Below, piece after piece: positions 21,457-31,151 of a DNA stretch of 64,000 nucleotides; within the stretch, counting starts at the first letter, position 1, and each line of letters starts with the position of its first letter. The notes below the pieces were generated by a model. That model searched no databases. It saw only the letters and a program-made list of their open reading frames with translations, and was not told where the DNA came from. The position numbers and the translations under genes are program-made. Source of the DNA: an uncultured Pelagibacteraceae bacterium (lineage in GTDB: Bacteria > Pseudomonadota > Alphaproteobacteria > Pelagibacterales > Pelagibacteraceae); the NCBI GenBank assembly GCA_902586485.1, contig CACIHO010000002.1, forward strand, positions 62,001 to 126,000, read 5' to 3'.

Positions 21457-22644
21457 CTAAGAACGAAGCTTTTTTTTGTGAAAATTGATAAATCTTTCAA
21501 CGTTAGATTTATTAAATGACTTATTTTCTTCAAATGAGACTTTTTTCATCGAGTAAGCGCTGCTATTAGTAACTCTAGATTGAATTGTAATATTTCCTTT
21601 ATACAATTTAAGTTTAACTGAGCCATTAACTTTGCTTCTTTTTAAATCTACAATTTTTTGAAGTTTAAATCTTTCTTTTGAATACCAATAACCATTGTAA
21701 ATTAACTCTGCATATCTAGATATTATCTGATCTTTTTTATGCATAGTTTCTTTGTCTAAGGTAACAGACTCAATTGCTCTATGAGCATTTATTAAAAGAG
21801 TCCCACCAGGTGTTTCATACACTCCTCTAGATTTAATACCTAGAAATCTATTCTCTACTAAGTCAACTCTTCCAATTCCATTTTTGCCTGCTAGATCATT
21901 TAACTTTGTTAATAATTTAGCTGGAGATAATTTTTTTCCATTAATTCCAAAAGGATCACCATTTTTAAAATTAATAGTAACAAAAGATGGTTTGTTAGGT
22001 GCTTTTTCAGGAGAAACTGTTCGTTGAAAAATAAATTCTGGAGCGGAATTTTTTGGATTTTCTAAAACCTTACCTTCAGTAGATGTATGAAATAAATTAT
22101 CATCCACTGAAAAAGGAGGTGCACCTTTTTTATCTTTAGGTATAGCTATGCCGTGTTTTTTTGCATAATTGATTAAGTCCGTTCTTGATTTTAGTTTCCA
22201 AATTCTCCAAGGAGCTATGATTTTAATTTTAGGTCCAAAATAATGATAGCCTAATTCAAATCTAACTTGGTCATTGCCTTTACCAGTTGCTCCATGCGAA
22301 ACTGCATAGGCCTTAAATTTTTTAGCTACTCTTATTTGATCTTTTGCAATAAGAGGTCTTGCTATCGATGTCCCTAATAAATAAACACCCTCATAGATCG
22401 CATGTCCTCTGATCATTGGATAAACATAATCTTTAACAAAAATATCTTTTAAATCTTTAATAATTATATTTTTAACACCAAATTTTTTTGCATTAGTAAT
22501 AATTTTTTTTCTATCAATTTCTTGTCCAATATCTGCTGTATAACAAATTACATCTGCATCATAATTTTCTTGGAGCCATTTTAAAATTATAGAAGTATCG
22601 AGCCCTCCAGAATAAGCTAGAACAATTTTCTTTTTTGATTTCAT
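21457..22644 (-). CDS. argG: Argininosuccinate synthase
   Basis: VLAYSGGLDTSIILKWL, SHGATGKGNDQVRFE, VENRFLGIKSRGVYETPGG. Confidence 0.98.
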   Translation of the reverse strand: MKSKKKIVLAYSGGLDTSIILKWLQENYDADVICYTADIGQEIDRKKIITNAKKFGVKNIIIKDLKDIFVKDYVYPMIRGHAIYEGVYLLGTSIARPLIAKDQIRVAKKFKAYAVSHGATGKGNDQVRFELGYHYFGPKIKIIAPWRIWKLKSRTDLINYAKKHGIAIPKDKKGAPPFSVDDNLFHTSTEGKVLENPKNSAPEFIFQRTVSPEKAPNKPSFVTINFKNGDPFGINGKKLSPAKLLTKLNDLAGKNGIGRVDLVENRFLGIKSRGVYETPGGTLLINAHRAIESVTLDKETMHKKDQIISRYAELIYNGYWYSKERFKLQKIVDLKRSKVNGSVKLKLYKGNITIQSRVTNSSAYSMKKVSFEENKSFNKSNVERFINFHKKKLRS

Positions 22645-22648
22645 TGAA

Positions 22649-23161
22649 TTAACTACAAGCTTTTCTTGAAGCGTTATAAGCTTTAGTAAATCCTAATAAT
22701 GAGTAATGATCAATTGTTTGAGAACCTTGTTGATTGTATCCAGTGATCATAATTCTAGATCCTTTTCTCATTTGTTTGATCATTTTTAATTCGATTTTGT
22801 TGTCTGCAATCCACGCAAAACCTTGTTCTTTAATATCAAATTTAAATTTATTCTTCCCTGAAGCAGCTGTTACAGAATTATTTTTGTTGAATTCATAACC
22901 CGGGGTAACACTCACTTCATTTTTAATATTGTCGTTAGGTCTAAATGCTACAAATAATTTTGCATCTCTTTTATTAGTTTTGGGTGCTTGCAAAATAGGT
23001 AAAGATTGCGCAAAGCATACTTTACCGTCAGCATCTATAACGACCATTGCCTCCCAATCTTTATATTTACCAATTTTTTTAATTTCCTGAGCTGAAACTT
23101 GAGCAACACCACTTATAAAAAATATTCCTAACAATATTGTAATTTTTTTAATTATGGACAT
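22649..23161 (-). CDS. Invasion-associated locus B (IalB)-like exported protein
   Basis: Signal peptide, then GKYKDWEAMVV..DG...CFAQS; IalB-like layout. Confidence 0.75.
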   Translation of the reverse strand: MSIIKKITILLGIFFISGVAQVSAQEIKKIGKYKDWEAMVVIDADGKVCFAQSLPILQAPKTNKRDAKLFVAFRPNDNIKNEVSVTPGYEFNKNNSVTAASGKNKFKFDIKEQGFAWIADNKIELKMIKQMRKGSRIMITGYNQQGSQTIDHYSLLGFTKAYNASRKACS

Positions 23162-24186
23162 GGATTTGGATAAATTGTTTGTACGTGGTTAATTTCTTTA
23201 ATGACATCATCAGATAAGTTTACATTTACACTTTCTATATTTGTTTTCAACTGCTCCATTGTAGTTGCTCCAATTATTACACTAGTCATAAAGTCTTGGA
23301 TTTCACAAAATTTTATCGCCATCTGACTCATATCTAGACCAAACTTTTCACTAATTTTATAATAATGTTCAACTGCATCCTCAGTATTTGGCTTTCTATA
23401 CCTTGTCCAGAAATCGAAATCTCTCTCCATTCTTGATCCTTTGGGGAAATTCTTATTTCTATACTTTCCACTTAAATATCCACTAGCTAATGGTGAGTAA
23501 GCTAAGCAGCCAATGTTTTCTCTTATAGAAACTTCAGCTAGTCCAACTTCGTAAGATCTATTTAATAAACTATAAGGATTTTGGATTGACATCATTCTTG
23601 GCAACTTTTTATCTTTGGATAACTGAAGATAATTTAAAACTCCCCAAGGGGTCTCATTTGATAAACCAACGTATCTTATTTTTCCCTGATCAATATATTT
23701 ATTTAACTCTGCAAGAACATCTTCAAATTTATTCCATTCATTTTCCTTATGAATATAACCAAGTCTTCCAAAATTATTTACATTTCTTTCTGGCCAATGA
23801 AGTTGATATAAATCTATATAATCAGTTTTAAGTCTTTTAAGACTATCATTTAAAGCAGATTCTAAGTTTGGACCTGTAAAACTATTTTCTCCACTTCTTA
23901 AATAATCTCTTGCTGGACCAGCAACTTTTGTTGCAAGAATTACTTTGTCTCTTTTTTTTGTTTTTTCAAACCAGTTCCCAATAATTTCCTCTGTATCACC
24001 GTAGGTTTCTTTTCTAGGAGGTACTGCATATAATTCAGCAGTGTCCCAAAAGTTTACTCCTTGATCTAATGAAAAATCCATTTGTTCAAATGCTTCAAGT
24101 TTAGTATTTTGTTCTCCCCAAGTCATAGTACCGAGACAAATTGTACTTACTTTAATATTGGTATTACCTAAATTTTTGTAATTCAT
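23152..24186 (-). CDS. Aldo/keto reductase (Tas-like)
   Basis: LGTMTWGEQNT..EA..QMD.SLDQGVNFWDTAELYAVPPRKETYGDTEEIIG. Confidence 0.93.
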   Translation of the reverse strand: MNYKNLGNTNIKVSTICLGTMTWGEQNTKLEAFEQMDFSLDQGVNFWDTAELYAVPPRKETYGDTEEIIGNWFEKTKKRDKVILATKVAGPARDYLRSGENSFTGPNLESALNDSLKRLKTDYIDLYQLHWPERNVNNFGRLGYIHKENEWNKFEDVLAELNKYIDQGKIRYVGLSNETPWGVLNYLQLSKDKKLPRMMSIQNPYSLLNRSYEVGLAEVSIRENIGCLAYSPLASGYLSGKYRNKNFPKGSRMERDFDFWTRYRKPNTEDAVEHYYKISEKFGLDMSQMAIKFCEIQDFMTSVIIGATTMEQLKTNIESVNVNLSDDVIKEINHVQTIYPNPCP

Positions 24187-24265
24187 TAGAAATATTAAGT
24201 TAAATTTTTGTAAATCTTTTAAGGTATCTTGAATAATTAGTAAAAGAATATATATATTACTTATT

Positions 24266-25027
24266 ATGGAATTTGATAAAAACGGAATACTAAATAGAGC
24301 AAAAGCAGCACAACAATCGGCTGCTGTAATGGATGAAGGCTTAAGAGCCTACATGCTAAAAGTTTATAACTACATGGCAACAGGTATACTACTAACTGGA
24401 ATAGTAGCACTATTAACATTTAAAATGTCTGTTGTTACAAATGATGCAGGTTCAATCGTCGGTTTAACGCAGATGGGGAATGCAATTTATTTATCAGGTC
24501 TTAAATGGCTTGTAATGTTAGCACCTCTAGGTATCGTTTTTTACATGAGTTTTGGAATTAATAAAATGAGTGCATCAAAGGCACAAACTACGTTTTGGGT
24601 TTTTGCAGCTCTGATGGGTCTATCATTATCTTCAATTTTATTGGTTTATACTGGAATGAGTGTAACAAGAGTTTTCTTCATTACATCTGCAACATTTGGA
24701 GCGATGAGTATTTATGGATACACAACTAAAAGAGATCTTACAAAGTTTGGATCTTTTTTAATGATGGGTCTAATTGGAATAATTATAGCTTCAATTGTTA
24801 ATATCTTTATGAAATCTTCTATGATGTATTTTGTGATTTCAATTTTAGGTGTTTTAATATTTGTTGGTTTAACAGCTTATGACACCCAGAAAATCAAAAA
24901 TATGTATGTTGCGTCAGACTCAGGAGAGTTAATGGGCAAAAAAGCTGTAATGGGCGCTTTAACTTTATATCTAGATTTTATCAATTTATTTATAATGTTG
25001 CTAAGATTATTTGGTCAAAGAAGATAA
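24266..25027 (+). CDS. Bax inhibitor-1/YccA family membrane protein
   Basis: Seven TM, VGLTAYDTQKIKNMY and GALTLYLDFINLFIMLLRLFG C-terminus. Confidence 0.93.
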   Translation: MEFDKNGILNRAKAAQQSAAVMDEGLRAYMLKVYNYMATGILLTGIVALLTFKMSVVTNDAGSIVGLTQMGNAIYLSGLKWLVMLAPLGIVFYMSFGINKMSASKAQTTFWVFAALMGLSLSSILLVYTGMSVTRVFFITSATFGAMSIYGYTTKRDLTKFGSFLMMGLIGIIIASIVNIFMKSSMMYFVISILGVLIFVGLTAYDTQKIKNMYVASDSGELMGKKAVMGALTLYLDFINLFIMLLRLFGQRR

Positions 25028-25029
25028 AT

Positions 25030-25377
25030 TTATTTTTGAAGTTTCTTCCAGTTGGTATTTTTTAATAAAATTCTAAGATCGTAAGAATTTTTTAGTATTT
25101 TACCACTCGTATCAGTAATCAAATATTTAAGATTTTTATTTTTAGGCTTAAAATTTTTACAAATTTTATATAGGGCATTTTCAGTAGCATTTCTAAAAAC
25201 ACTAAACCCCACTTGCTTACTTGAAATACTTAAACCGTAATCTTTCCAAGAACCTTCAGAAACCATCTTGGCATATAAGTCTAATATAATTTTTAGCTCA
25301 TCTTTTTCAAAAAAATGTTTTTCTTCTATTTTATTATGTGGATTACTTACTACTAATTTTAAATTACTACGCATCAA
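25030..25377 (-). CDS. DUF2794 domain protein
   Basis: F...EL..IL.LY..MV..G.WKDY.........FSVFR.A.E..LY.I.K. Confidence 0.75.
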   Translation of the reverse strand: MMRSNLKLVVSNPHNKIEEKHFFEKDELKIILDLYAKMVSEGSWKDYGLSISSKQVGFSVFRNATENALYKICKNFKPKNKNLKYLITDTSGKILKNSYDLRILLKNTNWKKLQK

Positions 25378-25921
25378 TCTTATGTTTATTAATTAATGGT
25401 ACCTGAAACCCTGTAAATATTATTGTTATTGGAAGCATTCCCCACACTTTAAAATTAACCCAAAATTCTTCTGTTTGAGTTCTCCAAACAATTTCATTTA
25501 ATAAAGCAAGACCAAAGAAAAAATACATCCATCGTTTATTAAGAATTTCCCATCCAACATCAGTTAGTGGAATAGATTTACCCATAATTTTTTTAAGAAT
25601 AGGTTCATTGGTAAAATATTTCCCAAAAAATAATGCAAGAGCAAACATGATATTAATGATAGTTGGTTTTACGTAAATAAATATAGGATCATTAAAGTAG
25701 ATAGTTAACCCACCAAAAAAAGTAATTAAAATACCACTTACCAAAGGCATTGGAGGAATTTTTTTTTCAAAAAACCAAACTACTGCTAATGCAACTAAAG
25801 TTGCAACTATTAGTGGAGGTATTGCTACCGATAAATTTTTGCCACTATTGTAATAATAGAAAAAAAATATTGCTAAAGGACCGAAATCAGTAACAAATTT
25901 TAAAAAAGATTTATTCACCAA
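25367..25921 (-). CDS. Intracellular septation protein A (YciB)
   Basis: K...DFGPLAIFFFYY and W.....RW..FF...A.LNE..WR......WVNFKVWG. Confidence 0.88.
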   Translation of the reverse strand: MVNKSFLKFVTDFGPLAIFFFYYYNSGKNLSVAIPPLIVATLVALAVVWFFEKKIPPMPLVSGILITFFGGLTIYFNDPIFIYVKPTIINIMFALALFFGKYFTNEPILKKIMGKSIPLTDVGWEILNKRWMYFFFGLALLNEIVWRTQTEEFWVNFKVWGMLPITIIFTGFQVPLINKHKIDA

Positions 25922-26005
25922 AAAGATATTAACATATTTGCCACATCACAAAACATTTATATTTTTACCATTGATTTTCATTTCTAAATACCCATACTAA
26001 GATTA

Positions 26006-26326
26006 ATGCCAGTCCAAAAAGCTAAATTTTCAATTGGAGACATCGTAAAACATAAACACTTTGAATTCAGAGGTGTGATTTACGACGTTGATTTTGAATT
26101 TAATAATTCTGAAGAATGGTATCAATCAATTCCAAAAAATGTGAGACCAAGAAAAGACCAACCATTTTATCACTTATTAGCAGAAAATGATGAGATAACT
26201 TATGAAGCTTATGTCTCTGAGCAAAACTTGCTTATGGATGACTCTGATGAACCAATAAAACACCCCTTAATTGAGGAGATTTTTTCAGGAAAAAAAGGGT
26301 CTAGTTATTTTAAGATTTCTAATTAA
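26006..26326 (+). CDS. hspQ: Heat shock protein HspQ
   Basis: A.F.IGDIVKHK...FRGVIYDVD..F.N..EW........RP.KDQPFYHLLAE......YVSEQNL..D. Confidence 0.93.
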   Translation: MPVQKAKFSIGDIVKHKHFEFRGVIYDVDFEFNNSEEWYQSIPKNVRPRKDQPFYHLLAENDEITYEAYVSEQNLLMDDSDEPIKHPLIEEIFSGKKGSSYFKISN

Positions 26327-26358
26327 GGCAACCATCATTCAACCACATTTAGCTCAAA

Positions 26359-26479
26359 TCTAGGCCATATAAATTATCTATATCTCTAGAATATTCTGGT
26401 CAAGAGTGTTAAACGTTAATTTCAATCTTATTATCTCCCCTCTGCATTCTTGATCAGAAAACTATTTCATAATAGAAAT
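26359..26479 (+). ncRNA. Candidate structured RNA / ccmC leader (unassigned)
   Basis: Adjacent stem-loops: 26359-26390 (TCTAG..CTAGA enclosing ATATA..TATAT), 26394-26408 with 26445-26459 (15 bp including two G-U pairs on the + strand), and a weak 5-bp hairpin at 26464-26479. Confidence 0.4.
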
Positions 26480-26506
26480 CACCAATAAAAATTCTAAAAT
26501 TAAAAT

Positions 26507-27214
26507 ATGTTTAAACTTTTTGAACCTAACAAGATCTTCAAAATTACGTCAAAAGCACCTAAGTACGTTTTATTTTTGTTTATTGTTGTATTAAGTGTTG
26601 GTTTAGTTGAAGCATTAGTTATATCTCCTGAAGATTATAAACAAAGTGATGCAGTTAGGATTATGTATGTTCATGTTCCTGCAGCTTGGATTTCACTTGG
26701 AATATTTTCTTCTATAACTTTATTATCTATTTGTGGTTTCGTGTTTAGAAATAAAAACTTTTTTTTAATCTCTAAAAGTTTAGCTCCTTCAGGATTTGTT
26801 TTTAATATTATTGCTTTAGTTACAGGATCAATTTGGGGAAAACCAACTTGGGGAACTTGGTGGGCTTGGGATGCAAGAATTACTTCAATGTTAATATTAG
26901 CTTTGTTCTATGCAATGTATTTAATCGTATGGAGAATTTATGATAAAGAAGAAAAAGTCTATAAGATTTCAACTTTTATAACCATTTTAGGAATTATTAA
27001 TGTACCAATAATAAAATATTCAGTTGATTGGTGGAATACACTACATCAACCAGCATCTATTAATATTTTGTCAAAAAGCTCAATTCATTCGTCAATGCTT
27101 TATCCATTATTGATAATGACTGCGGCATTTGCTCTTTTTTCATTGTTAATTTTCTTAATGAAATATAATACAGAACTGATAAAAATTAAAAATAAAGGCC
27201 TAGATAGATTATGA
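26507..27214 (+). CDS. ccmC: Cytochrome c biogenesis heme exporter CcmC
   Basis: RIMYVHVPAAWISL, GSIWGKPTWGTWWAWDARITSMLIL, LHQPASI. Confidence 0.97.
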   Translation: MFKLFEPNKIFKITSKAPKYVLFLFIVVLSVGLVEALVISPEDYKQSDAVRIMYVHVPAAWISLGIFSSITLLSICGFVFRNKNFFLISKSLAPSGFVFNIIALVTGSIWGKPTWGTWWAWDARITSMLILALFYAMYLIVWRIYDKEEKVYKISTFITILGIINVPIIKYSVDWWNTLHQPASINILSKSSIHSSMLYPLLIMTAAFALFSLLIFLMKYNTELIKIKNKGLDRL

Positions 27215-27438
27215 TAAACGAATTATTTTTTATGAATGGATATGCAGTGTATGTGTTATCTGCTTTTAGCTTTACCTTGTTAAGTTTCCTGGGTTTATAT
27301 TTAGTAACTAAAATGCAATTTGTTAAAGAACAAAACAAATTTGCTGTTAAATTTGGATCACTTACTACTGAGCAAGCTAATTCTGCAAAATCACAAAGAA
27401 TAAATAAAGAAATTTTAGCAAACGTAACAATTAAATAA
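27211..27438 (+). CDS. ccmD: Heme exporter protein CcmD
   Basis: Position between ccmC and ccmE; single TM with FFMNGYAVYVLSAF. Confidence 0.8.
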   Translation: MINELFFMNGYAVYVLSAFSFTLLSFLGLYLVTKMQFVKEQNKFAVKFGSLTTEQANSAKSQRINKEILANVTIK

Positions 27439-27448
27439 CTTTTAAACC

Positions 27449-27868
27449 ATGTATGGTCGAAAAGTTAAATTAAGATTTTTGTTTATAGTAATAATCTTAA
27501 TTACTTTAATTTTAACAACTTTTTTGATTTTAAAATCTTTAGAGGAAAATGTTGTATATTTTCAATCACCTTCTGAAATAAAATCACTCACTGAAATTAA
27601 CAAAAGCAAAATAAGAGTTGGAGGAATGGTTAAAAAAAATTCTATTTCCATAAATTCAGACGAAATTAACTTTATAATTACAGACTTTAAAAATGAAATA
27701 AATGTTACTTACTCGGGAGCAGTGCCAAATTTATTTGCTGAGGGAAAAGGAGTTGTCGCAGAAGGTTTTTTGAAAGATAAAAACTTTTTTTCTGCAACAA
27801 AAATTTTAGCTAAGCATGATGAAAATTATATGCCACCAGAAGTAAAAGAAGCATTAGGAGAAAAATAA
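27449..27868 (+). CDS. ccmE: Cytochrome c maturation protein CcmE
   Basis: [43 protein letters not shown] (heme His and Tyr). Confidence 0.95.
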   Translation: MYGRKVKLRFLFIVIILITLILTTFLILKSLEENVVYFQSPSEIKSLTEINKSKIRVGGMVKKNSISINSDEINFIITDFKNEINVTYSGAVPNLFAEGKGVVAEGFLKDKNFFSATKILAKHDENYMPPEVKEALGEK

Positions 27869-27869
27869 A

Positions 27870-29744
27870 TTGATCTATAGTCTTGTTGGATATTATTCGT
27901 TAGTGTTAGGATTAATTATTGGATTATTATTATTTTATTTTTCATATAAAAATTTTAATAATTCAAACGTATTAAATACAAAAATAATATCTTTTACATT
28001 TTTACAATTATTTTTTGTTTTCATTAGTTTTTTGTGCTTGATATTTTCTTTTATTGTTTCAGATTTTAGCAATGAAACAGTATTTAATAATTCTCATACC
28101 ACTAAACCTTTATTTTATAAAATAAGTGGAACCTGGGGGAATCATGAAGGGAGTTTGTTATTATGGTTATTTGTTTTAACTTTATTTATTTTCATCTTTT
28201 TAGTACGAACAAAAAATCAACCAGTAAAATACAAAATTTTAACTTTAGTTTTTCAACAAATAATAATAATTGGATTCTTTTTATTTTTAATCAAAACATC
28301 AAATCCATTTAATTATATTTTTCCAATACCTACCGAAGGTCTTGGATTAAACCCAATTTTACAAGACCCGGCTTTAGCAATTCATCCGCCTATTTTATAT
28401 TTAGGCTATGTTGGTTCTTCAATTATTTTTTCATCTGTCTTGGCAGCAACAAGTTTAAAGATTATTTCTTCCAGTTGGGCATCGCATATAAAAAAATGGA
28501 TCTTAATTTCATGGATATTTTTAACTTTAGGAATATTGCTCGGATCAATTTGGGCTTATTATGAATTGGGATGGGGAGGTTTTTGGTTTTGGGATCCAGT
28601 CGAGAATGTTTCTCTAATGCCGTGGCTTGCATTAACCACTCTTTTACATTGTATTTTAGTATTAGAGAAAAAATCTATTTTAACTTCATGGGTAATAATT
28701 CTTTCTATTGCAACATTCACATTAAGTATGTGTGGAACATTTTTAGTAAGATCAGGAATATTAAATTCAGTTCATACATTTGCAAATGATCCTGAAAGGG
28801 GTTTATTTATTCTTGTTTTTTTATTCATTTTGATTTTTTTATCTATTTTAATTTTTTTCTTTTTTCACAAAGATAATGACAAAAAATCTTATAATTTTTT
28901 TTGGTTGAGTAAAGAAACTTCAATATTAATTAACAACTGGTTTATGATGTATTTTTTATCAGTTGTATTAATAGGTACCGTATATCCAATTTTTTTAGAT
29001 GTAATTTCTTCACAAAAAATATCAGTTGGTCCTCCATTTTATCATAAGTTAATAATACCATTTTTAATTCCTTTTTTACTTATGATGGCGATTGGTCCAA
29101 AATTAAAATGGATAAAATCTCAACTCGAAGACAAGATTTATTTAATTTCTTTTTTTATTATCTCAACTTTATTAGCCTTTTTAGTATTAAAAAATTTTAA
29201 TCAAAATATTCTAATTAATACAATTTTGATATCGAGTGCACTTTATTTATTCTTTATTACTTTGAGAGATTTTTTTGTAAAAAAATATAAAAATATTTCA
29301 CAAAATATTGCTCATTTTGGATTTAGTTTATTAATCCTAAGTATTTTGTTTAATAATTTATTTGCAAGTGAAATTATAACGAATCTTAAAGTTGGTGAAA
29401 CTTTTGAAAATTCAAAAACCAAGATAGTTTTTGAAAGTGTTGATCAGAAAAAAGAACAAAATTATAATGCTATTATTGCAAATTTTTCTATAAGCAATCC
29501 GAATGGTGAAAAAGATAGACTTTCGCCTGAGTTGAGAATTTATAATCAACCTGTAATTGCCACAAGCGAAGCTGATATTAAAACAACTCTTATGTCAGAT
29601 AAATTTATTGTAATTAATCTGGTTCAAAACCAAGATTTTTTCAATGTAAGATATCAAGTTAAACCATTTATGTTATGGATCTGGTTATCAGTAATTTTAA
29701 TATCTTTTGGAGGTATTGTTAGCTTTTTACAAAAAAGATCATGA
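27870..29744 (+). CDS. ccmF: Heme lyase CcmF
   Basis: WGNHEGSLLLW, LGSIWAYYELGWGGFWFWDPVENVSLMPWL, SVHTFANDPERG. Confidence 0.97.
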   Translation: MIYSLVGYYSLVLGLIIGLLLFYFSYKNFNNSNVLNTKIISFTFLQLFFVFISFLCLIFSFIVSDFSNETVFNNSHTTKPLFYKISGTWGNHEGSLLLWLFVLTLFIFIFLVRTKNQPVKYKILTLVFQQIIIIGFFLFLIKTSNPFNYIFPIPTEGLGLNPILQDPALAIHPPILYLGYVGSSIIFSSVLAATSLKIISSSWASHIKKWILISWIFLTLGILLGSIWAYYELGWGGFWFWDPVENVSLMPWLALTTLLHCILVLEKKSILTSWVIILSIATFTLSMCGTFLVRSGILNSVHTFANDPERGLFILVFLFILIFLSILIFFFFHKDNDKKSYNFFWLSKETSILINNWFMMYFLSVVLIGTVYPIFLDVISSQKISVGPPFYHKLIIPFLIPFLLMMAIGPKLKWIKSQLEDKIYLISFFIISTLLAFLVLKNFNQNILINTILISSALYLFFITLRDFFVKKYKNISQNIAHFGFSLLILSILFNNLFASEIITNLKVGETFENSKTKIVFESVDQKKEQNYNAIIANFSISNPNGEKDRLSPELRIYNQPVIATSEADIKTTLMSDKFIVINLVQNQDFFNVRYQVKPFMLWIWLSVILISFGGIVSFLQKRS

Positions 29745-30259
29745 AAAATAAAATTTTACCTTTTTTAGTTATTTTTATTTTTGGAATAATATTTTTTATT
29801 TTTTACAAAGGTCTAGAAGATTCAAAAATATATACGCCTGATGCTAATACAAAAAAAGAGATACCAGTATTTAATACTAAGGAATTTTTTTCTGGAGAAA
29901 ATGTGAAATCATCAAGTATCTTTGAGTTAGATAAGATTTATTTATTAAATATTTGGTCATCTTGGTGTGTTCCATGTCGACAGGAGCATCCTTTTTTGAT
30001 GAATTTAAATTTAGATAATAAACTAAATATTATTGGGTTGAATTATAAAGATAGTTTTAAAAATGCAGAAAATTTTTTAAAAGAACTAGGAAACCCTTAT
30101 CAAGAAATATTTATTGATCTAGATGGTACAATTGCAATTGAGTGGGGCGCTTATGGAGTTCCTGAGACATTTTTAATTTATAATAGTCAAATTATTAAAA
30201 AATATATTGGACCTCTTAACCAAGAATTAGTTAATGAAATTAATTTATTGATAAAATGA
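29741..30259 (+). CDS. ccmG: Thioredoxin-like CcmG/DsbE
   Basis: LLNIWSSWCVPCRQEHPFLM, WGAYGVPETFLI. Confidence 0.94.
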   Translation: MKNKILPFLVIFIFGIIFFIFYKGLEDSKIYTPDANTKKEIPVFNTKEFFSGENVKSSSIFELDKIYLLNIWSSWCVPCRQEHPFLMNLNLDNKLNIIGLNYKDSFKNAENFLKELGNPYQEIFIDLDGTIAIEWGAYGVPETFLIYNSQIIKKYIGPLNQELVNEINLLIK

Positions 30260-30618
30260 AATTTATTAAATTTATTTTAATTTTTATAATATTATTTTCT
30301 TTAAGCGGTGTTAATGCCGAGGATAACGACAAAAGAAATAAAATAACTAAAAATTTACGATGTCTTATATGTCAAGGTCAATCAGTTTACGACTCTGACT
30401 CTGAATTTGCAAACAGTCTAAAAATTGTAGTTGAAAAAAAACTTCAAGAAGGTCTTTCTGAAGATCAAATATATGAATATTTTAAAATTAAATATGGAGA
30501 ATGGATACTTTATGATCCAGGTTTAAATAAAAACACTTATATTCTTTGGTTATTGCCAATATTGATATTTTTGATCGGAGGTGCAATAATCTATAAAAGT
30601 TTTATAGTTAAAAAATAA
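30256..30618 (+). CDS. ccmH: Cytochrome c maturation protein CcmH
   Basis: LRCLICQGQSVYDSDSEFA, KYGEWILYDP. Confidence 0.95.
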   Translation: MKFIKFILIFIILFSLSGVNAEDNDKRNKITKNLRCLICQGQSVYDSDSEFANSLKIVVEKKLQEGLSEDQIYEYFKIKYGEWILYDPGLNKNTYILWLLPILIFLIGGAIIYKSFIVKK

Positions 30619-30629
30619 ATAAATTATTG

Positions 30630-31142
30630 ATGAATTTAAAAATTTTTTTAATCAATCTGTTAATGATCACATTTGCATTTTTTTCGATTGCAGATGAAAA
30701 AGTTTTAAAAGATCAAAATACTGAATTCAGTGTTTACACAGGAATGTTTGATTTTAGTGATGATGGAAAAAAATCAACTTTAATAGGCTTTCAACATCAA
30801 AATGAAAATTTAAATAGAAATACTTTACTTGGAAATATTTCTCCAATAACAGGATTTTTAATTACTACAGATAATGCAGGATATTTATATACAGGTGTTC
30901 AGGCTCAATATAAATTAGGAGTGTTAAATTTTACTCCAAGCTTTACTCCTGGAATATATCACGAGGGAGATGGTAAAGATCTAGGTCATTTAATTGAATT
31001 TAAAAGTGAACTACAAATCTCACTTGATCTCTCAAATACAAGTGAATTAGGTTTCTCCTACAATCATATATCTAATGCCAGTCTAGGAGATAAAAATCCT
31101 GGGGCAAATAGTTATATGTTTAATTTCTTCAAAAACTTTTAA
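30630..31142 (+). CDS. PagL-like acyloxyacyl hydrolase/lipid A deacylase-family outer membrane protein
   Basis: Signal peptide, beta-strand-rich body, C-terminal GFSYNHISNASLGDKNPGANSYMFNFFKNF resembles the PagL HxSNA...NPG signature. Start 30627 or 30630 uncertain. Confidence 0.65.
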   Translation: MNLKIFLINLLMITFAFFSIADEKVLKDQNTEFSVYTGMFDFSDDGKKSTLIGFQHQNENLNRNTLLGNISPITGFLITTDNAGYLYTGVQAQYKLGVLNFTPSFTPGIYHEGDGKDLGHLIEFKSELQISLDLSNTSELGFSYNHISNASLGDKNPGANSYMFNFFKNF

Positions 31143-31151
31143 AAAGCACTT

